NCBI GenBank assembly: GCA_016793565.1
Contig: JAEUMA010000566.1
Span: forward strand, 1 to 6,490
Source: Rhizobiaceae bacterium
Lineage (GTDB): Bacteria > Pseudomonadota > Alphaproteobacteria > Rhizobiales > Rhizobiaceae
Reading direction: 5' to 3'
Length of the DNA: 6,490 nt
Shown piece by piece: positions 4,302-6,490 of this stretch. Within the stretch, counting starts at the first letter, position 1. Each line of letters starts with the position of its first letter. The notes under the pieces were generated by a model. That model was not told the DNA's origin. It searched no databases and saw only the letters and a program-made list of their open reading frames with translations. The translations under genes and the position numbers were made by a program.

Positions 4302-5498
4302 ATGAGCCTGCCTGTCGATCCCGTCCACAACCTTGCCGCCCTGATCCGCTGCGCGTCCGTCACACCTGCCGAAGGGGGGGCGCTCACCGCGCTGCAGTCG
4401 ATGCTGCTACCGCTGGGCTTTCAGGTGGAGCGGCCGGCCTTTTGCGAGCCCGGCACGCCGGACATCGAAAATCTCTACGCGCGGCTGTCCGGCAACGGAC
4501 CGCATCTGATGTTCGCCGGCCACACCGATGTGGTGCCGGCAGGCGACGCGGCGGCCTGGACGCATCCGCCCTTCGCCGCCGAAATCGCGCATGGCGAGAT
4601 GTACGGCCGCGGCGCTGTCGACATGAAGGGCGGCATAGCCTGCTTCGTCGCGGCACTCGCCCGGTATGTGGGCGCCCATGGCGCGCCCAAGGGCTCCGTC
4701 TCCCTGCTGATCACCGGCGACGAGGAAGGGCCGGCCATCAACGGCACGGTGAAGCTGCTCCAATGGGCCGCCGATAGGGGCGAGACATGGGACGCAGCGA
4801 TCGTCGGCGAGCCGACCAATCCGGACGTCCTTGGCGACATGATCAAGATCGGCCGGCGCGGCTCGATTTCCGGCATCGTGACGGTACACGGACGGCAGGG
4901 CCATGCGGCCTATCCCCATCTGGCGGACAATCCCGTGCGCGGCATGATGACCCTGCTCGACGCACTGCTCTATCCCGCGTTCGACGAAGGCTCGTCCGAT
5001 TTCCAGGCCACCAACCTCGAAGTCACTAGCGTGGATGTTGGCAATCCTGCCGCCAACGTCATCGCGGCGACCGCGACCGCGGCGTTCAACATCCGCTTCA
5101 ACGACCTTTGGGCGGCCGAGACGATCCAGGCGGAGGTGCACAACCGGCTCGACCGCGCTGCCCGGCGCAAGCGCTATCGCAAGGGTCGGGCCGAGGCGAT
5201 CGCCTACGATCTCGCCTGGCGCGACCGGCCGAGCCCCGTCTTCCTAACCCGAGAAGATCGGCTGATCGGAACGCTTTCCGGATCGATCGAGGCCGTCGTC
5301 GGCCGCCGTCCGTCGCTCTCGACTTCGGGCGGCACGTCTGACGCCCGCTTCATCAAGGATTTCTGCCCGGTCGTGGAGTTCGGACTGGTCGGCAAGACAA
5401 TGCACATGGTGGACGAGCGCGTCGCGCTGACCGATCTTGAGACGCTGACGGCAATCTACCAGCGCTTCCTTGTCGACTGGTTCGGGCAGGCTGCCTGA
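4302..5498 (+). CDS. dapE: succinyl-diaminopimelate desuccinylase (398 aa)
   Basis: Di-zinc M20 peptidase-family hydrolase that cleaves N-succinyl-LL-diaminopimelate to LL-diaminopimelate and succinate, in the same pathway as dapD. Metal and catalytic residues are in place: H74 and D76 in GHTDVVPAG, D107 in GRGAVDMKGG, E141/E142 in TGDEEGPA, E170 in VGEPTN and H368 in KTMHMVDE. H200 (GRQGHAAYPH) in the dimerisation domain (about 182-300) fits the histidine that reaches the partner subunit's active site. GRRGSISG at 184-191 and STSGGTSDARF at 340-350 are typical of DapE rather than ArgE. The protein is about 20 residues longer than the E. coli enzyme, partly through a basic insertion near 287-299. 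The ATG at 4302 was chosen because the upstream TTG (4290) is poor; neither has a good ribosome binding site. The next gene begins 2 bases after the stop. Confidence 0.96.
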   Translation: MSLPVDPVHNLAALIRCASVTPAEGGALTALQSMLLPLGFQVERPAFCEPGTPDIENLYARLSGNGPHLMFAGHTDVVPAGDAAAWTHPPFAAEIAHGEMYGRGAVDMKGGIACFVAALARYVGAHGAPKGSVSLLITGDEEGPAINGTVKLLQWAADRGETWDAAIVGEPTNPDVLGDMIKIGRRGSISGIVTVHGRQGHAAYPHLADNPVRGMMTLLDALLYPAFDEGSSDFQATNLEVTSVDVGNPAANVIAATATAAFNIRFNDLWAAETIQAEVHNRLDRAARRKRYRKGRAEAIAYDLAWRDRPSPVFLTREDRLIGTLSGSIEAVVGRRPSLSTSGGTSDARFIKDFCPVVEFGLVGKTMHMVDERVALTDLETLTAIYQRFLVDWFGQAA

Positions 5499-5500
5499 TC

Positions 5501-6100
5501 ATGCTGCCTGCCGAAACCGTCCAGAGTTCGCTTCTCGGCGCGTGGCGGATGATGATGGGCAAAGCGGACGGGATACGTCTCCTTGACCTCACCGCCGACG
5601 GCTTCTGGAACTCCTTCTACGCCATCCTCCTGGCGATGCCGGCCCTTGCCGTGAACTGGGTGCCGGTGGCCAACGACACGCTGGGCCCCGACGTCTCCAT
5701 CGGCGTCAAGCTGGGCTATGTCTTCAGGCTGGCTATAGTCGACATCGGCGCCTGGATACTGCCTCTGGTCGTACTGGCGCTGATCTCAGGCCTGGCCGGC
5801 ATCAGGGACCGCTTCGTCCACTATGTGGTCGCCACCAACTGGGCGACTGTGCCGATCGTATGGATCATGCTGCCGCCGTCGCTGCTCGCGCTGTTCGTCC
5901 CGGAGGCGGGGGACGCGGTGACGGCCCTGGCTCTGGTGCTGTTCCTAGTCACCATGGTGCTGACATGGCGGGTCACCAACGCCGCACTCGGGAAGGGCGC
6001 GGCCATCGCGACCGGCGTCTTCGTCGGCATGTTCGTCGGCTCGATCCTGATCATGCTGCTTCTTCAGTCGCTGGTCGGCATCGAGGTGCCCATCGGCTGA
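5501..6100 (+). CDS. conserved-looking polytopic membrane protein of unknown function (199 aa)
   Basis: I do not recognise a named family with certainty. The N-terminal 35 residues are amphipathic (SLLGAWRMMMGKADGIRLLD) and probably cytoplasmic, followed by five hydrophobic segments at about 36-54, 74-98, 108-133, 138-157 and 166-191. WNSFYAILLAMPAL (36-49) and VATNWATVPIVW (110-121) look like the most distinctive stretches. The overall pattern, a soluble N-terminus and five closely spaced helices, recalls Yip1-type membrane domains, but this is only a visual resemblance. The ATG at 5501 begins 2 bases after the dapE stop, with AGG at 5488-5490, so it is almost certainly co-transcribed and probably translationally coupled. 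I recall a similar gene between dapE and truA in other rhizobia. Its 3' end overlaps convergent truA by 37 bases. Confidence 0.8.
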   Translation: MLPAETVQSSLLGAWRMMMGKADGIRLLDLTADGFWNSFYAILLAMPALAVNWVPVANDTLGPDVSIGVKLGYVFRLAIVDIGAWILPLVVLALISGLAGIRDRFVHYVVATNWATVPIVWIMLPPSLLALFVPEAGDAVTALALVLFLVTMVLTWRVTNAALGKGAAIATGVFVGMFVGSILIMLLLQSLVGIEVPIG

Positions 6101-6490
6101 TAGTCGACCGCGACGAGATAGAGCCCGCTGGCGGGCGCCATGGCGGCGCAGGCGGCGCGATCGCGCGCCTCCAGGGCGCGCCGCACGTCGCCCGCCGTCC
6201 AGGCGCCTTCGCCCGCGCGCTTCAGTGTACCCACCATCGAGCGAACCTGATTGTGCAGGAACGAACGGGCAGAGGTGCGAACCGAGATGATGTAGCCGTC
6301 TCGGCTGACGTCGAGCACGTCCAGGGTGCGCAGCGGGCTTTTGGCCTGGCAATGCGCGGAGCGGAAAGTGGTGAAGTCGTGCCGGCCGACCAGCATCCGC
6401 GCGGCGTCCTGCATGGCTGCCGCGTCCAGCGGCTTAGGCACCCACCAGCAGCGGTCTTTCTCCAGCGCCGGCGGCGCGCGGCGATTGAGG
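6064..6490 (-). CDS. truA: tRNA pseudouridine(38-40) synthase, C-terminal part, cut by window edge
   Basis: The visible 141 residues are the C-terminal part of TruA, which isomerises uridines 38-40 in the anticodon stem of many tRNAs. The frame runs open to the right edge of the window, so the start and the N-terminal part with the catalytic aspartate (roughly 105 residues of the usual 245-250) are outside. Recognisable stretches are LNRRAPPALE at the window edge, LVGRHDFTTFRS (complement of about 6355-6390), QAKSPLRTLD, the highly conserved RSFLHNQVRSMVG (about 6229-6267) and GLYLVAVDY near the C-terminus. The GTG at 6441 in this frame is an internal valine codon, not the start. The stop at 6064 lies inside the convergent membrane-protein gene. 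In rhizobia fmt and def usually lie next to truA; they would be beyond this window. Confidence 0.95.
   Translation of the reverse strand, partial: LNRRAPPALEKDRCWWVPKPLDAAAMQDAARMLVGRHDFTTFRSAHCQAKSPLRTLDVLDVSRDGYIISVRTSARSFLHNQVRSMVGTLKRAGEGAWTAGDVRRALEARDRAACAAMAPASGLYLVAVDYQPMGTSMPTSD

Noticed and set aside
4407..5141. 244-codon open frame antisense to dapE.
   Set aside because: dapE has every metal-binding residue on the plus strand. The antisense product is rich in Arg, Gly and His in the way typical of a shadow frame.
1..6490. A defence, phage, toxin-antitoxin, CRISPR or other accessory island.
   Set aside because: Every long reading frame belongs to a housekeeping or common alphaproteobacterial family, composition looks even along the window, and no transposase, integrase, tRNA or array of repeats is visible.

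Overview
This window looks like ordinary chromosomal DNA from an alphaproteobacterium, most likely a member of the Hyphomicrobiales (Rhizobiales, perhaps close to Mesorhizobium or other Phyllobacteriaceae). The basis is the GC-rich sequence with strong G/C bias at third codon positions, the succinylase-type lysine genes, the form of DapE with a basic insertion, and a gene order (pyrimidine 5'-nucleotidase, dapD, DUF805, dapE, membrane protein, truA) that I recall from rhizobial genomes. The placement is inference from protein character, not from a search.

Layout, left to right. A HAD-family pyrimidine 5'-nucleotidase (34-729, +) is followed by a small secreted protein of unknown function (799-1155, +) that may have a stress-type EcfG promoter. 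A LOG-family nucleotide phosphoribohydrolase (1211-2056, -) runs towards it. A 151-base divergent spacer (2057-2207) holds a candidate promoter with a dyad over it. It leads into dapD (2208-3062, +), a DUF805 membrane protein 11 bases downstream (3074-3445, +), and a DJ-1/PfpI-family protein with a very strong ribosome binding site (3572-4192, +). Two hairpins in 4203-4269 separate this from dapE (4302-5498, +), which is followed 2 bases later by an unrecognised polytopic membrane protein (5501-6100, +). The window ends in truA on the minus strand (6064-6490, truncated by the window edge), whose 3' end overlaps the membrane gene by 37 bases.

Functionally, dapD and dapE encode two steps of the succinylase branch of meso-diaminopimelate/lysine synthesis: DapD adds succinyl to tetrahydrodipicolinate, and DapE removes it after the transamination step. 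The transaminase (dapC/argD type) is not in the window. The nucleotidase and the LOG protein both act on nucleoside monophosphates but are on opposite strands and need not work together. TruA makes pseudouridine in tRNA.

No mobile element, CRISPR array, tRNA, rRNA or phage gene is visible, and no intergenic stretch exceeds 151 bases. I do not see a new multi-gene system here. The points worth a second look are small: regulatory sites, the possibly leaderless dapE message, and two uncharacterised proteins (the secreted two-cysteine protein and the membrane protein after dapE).
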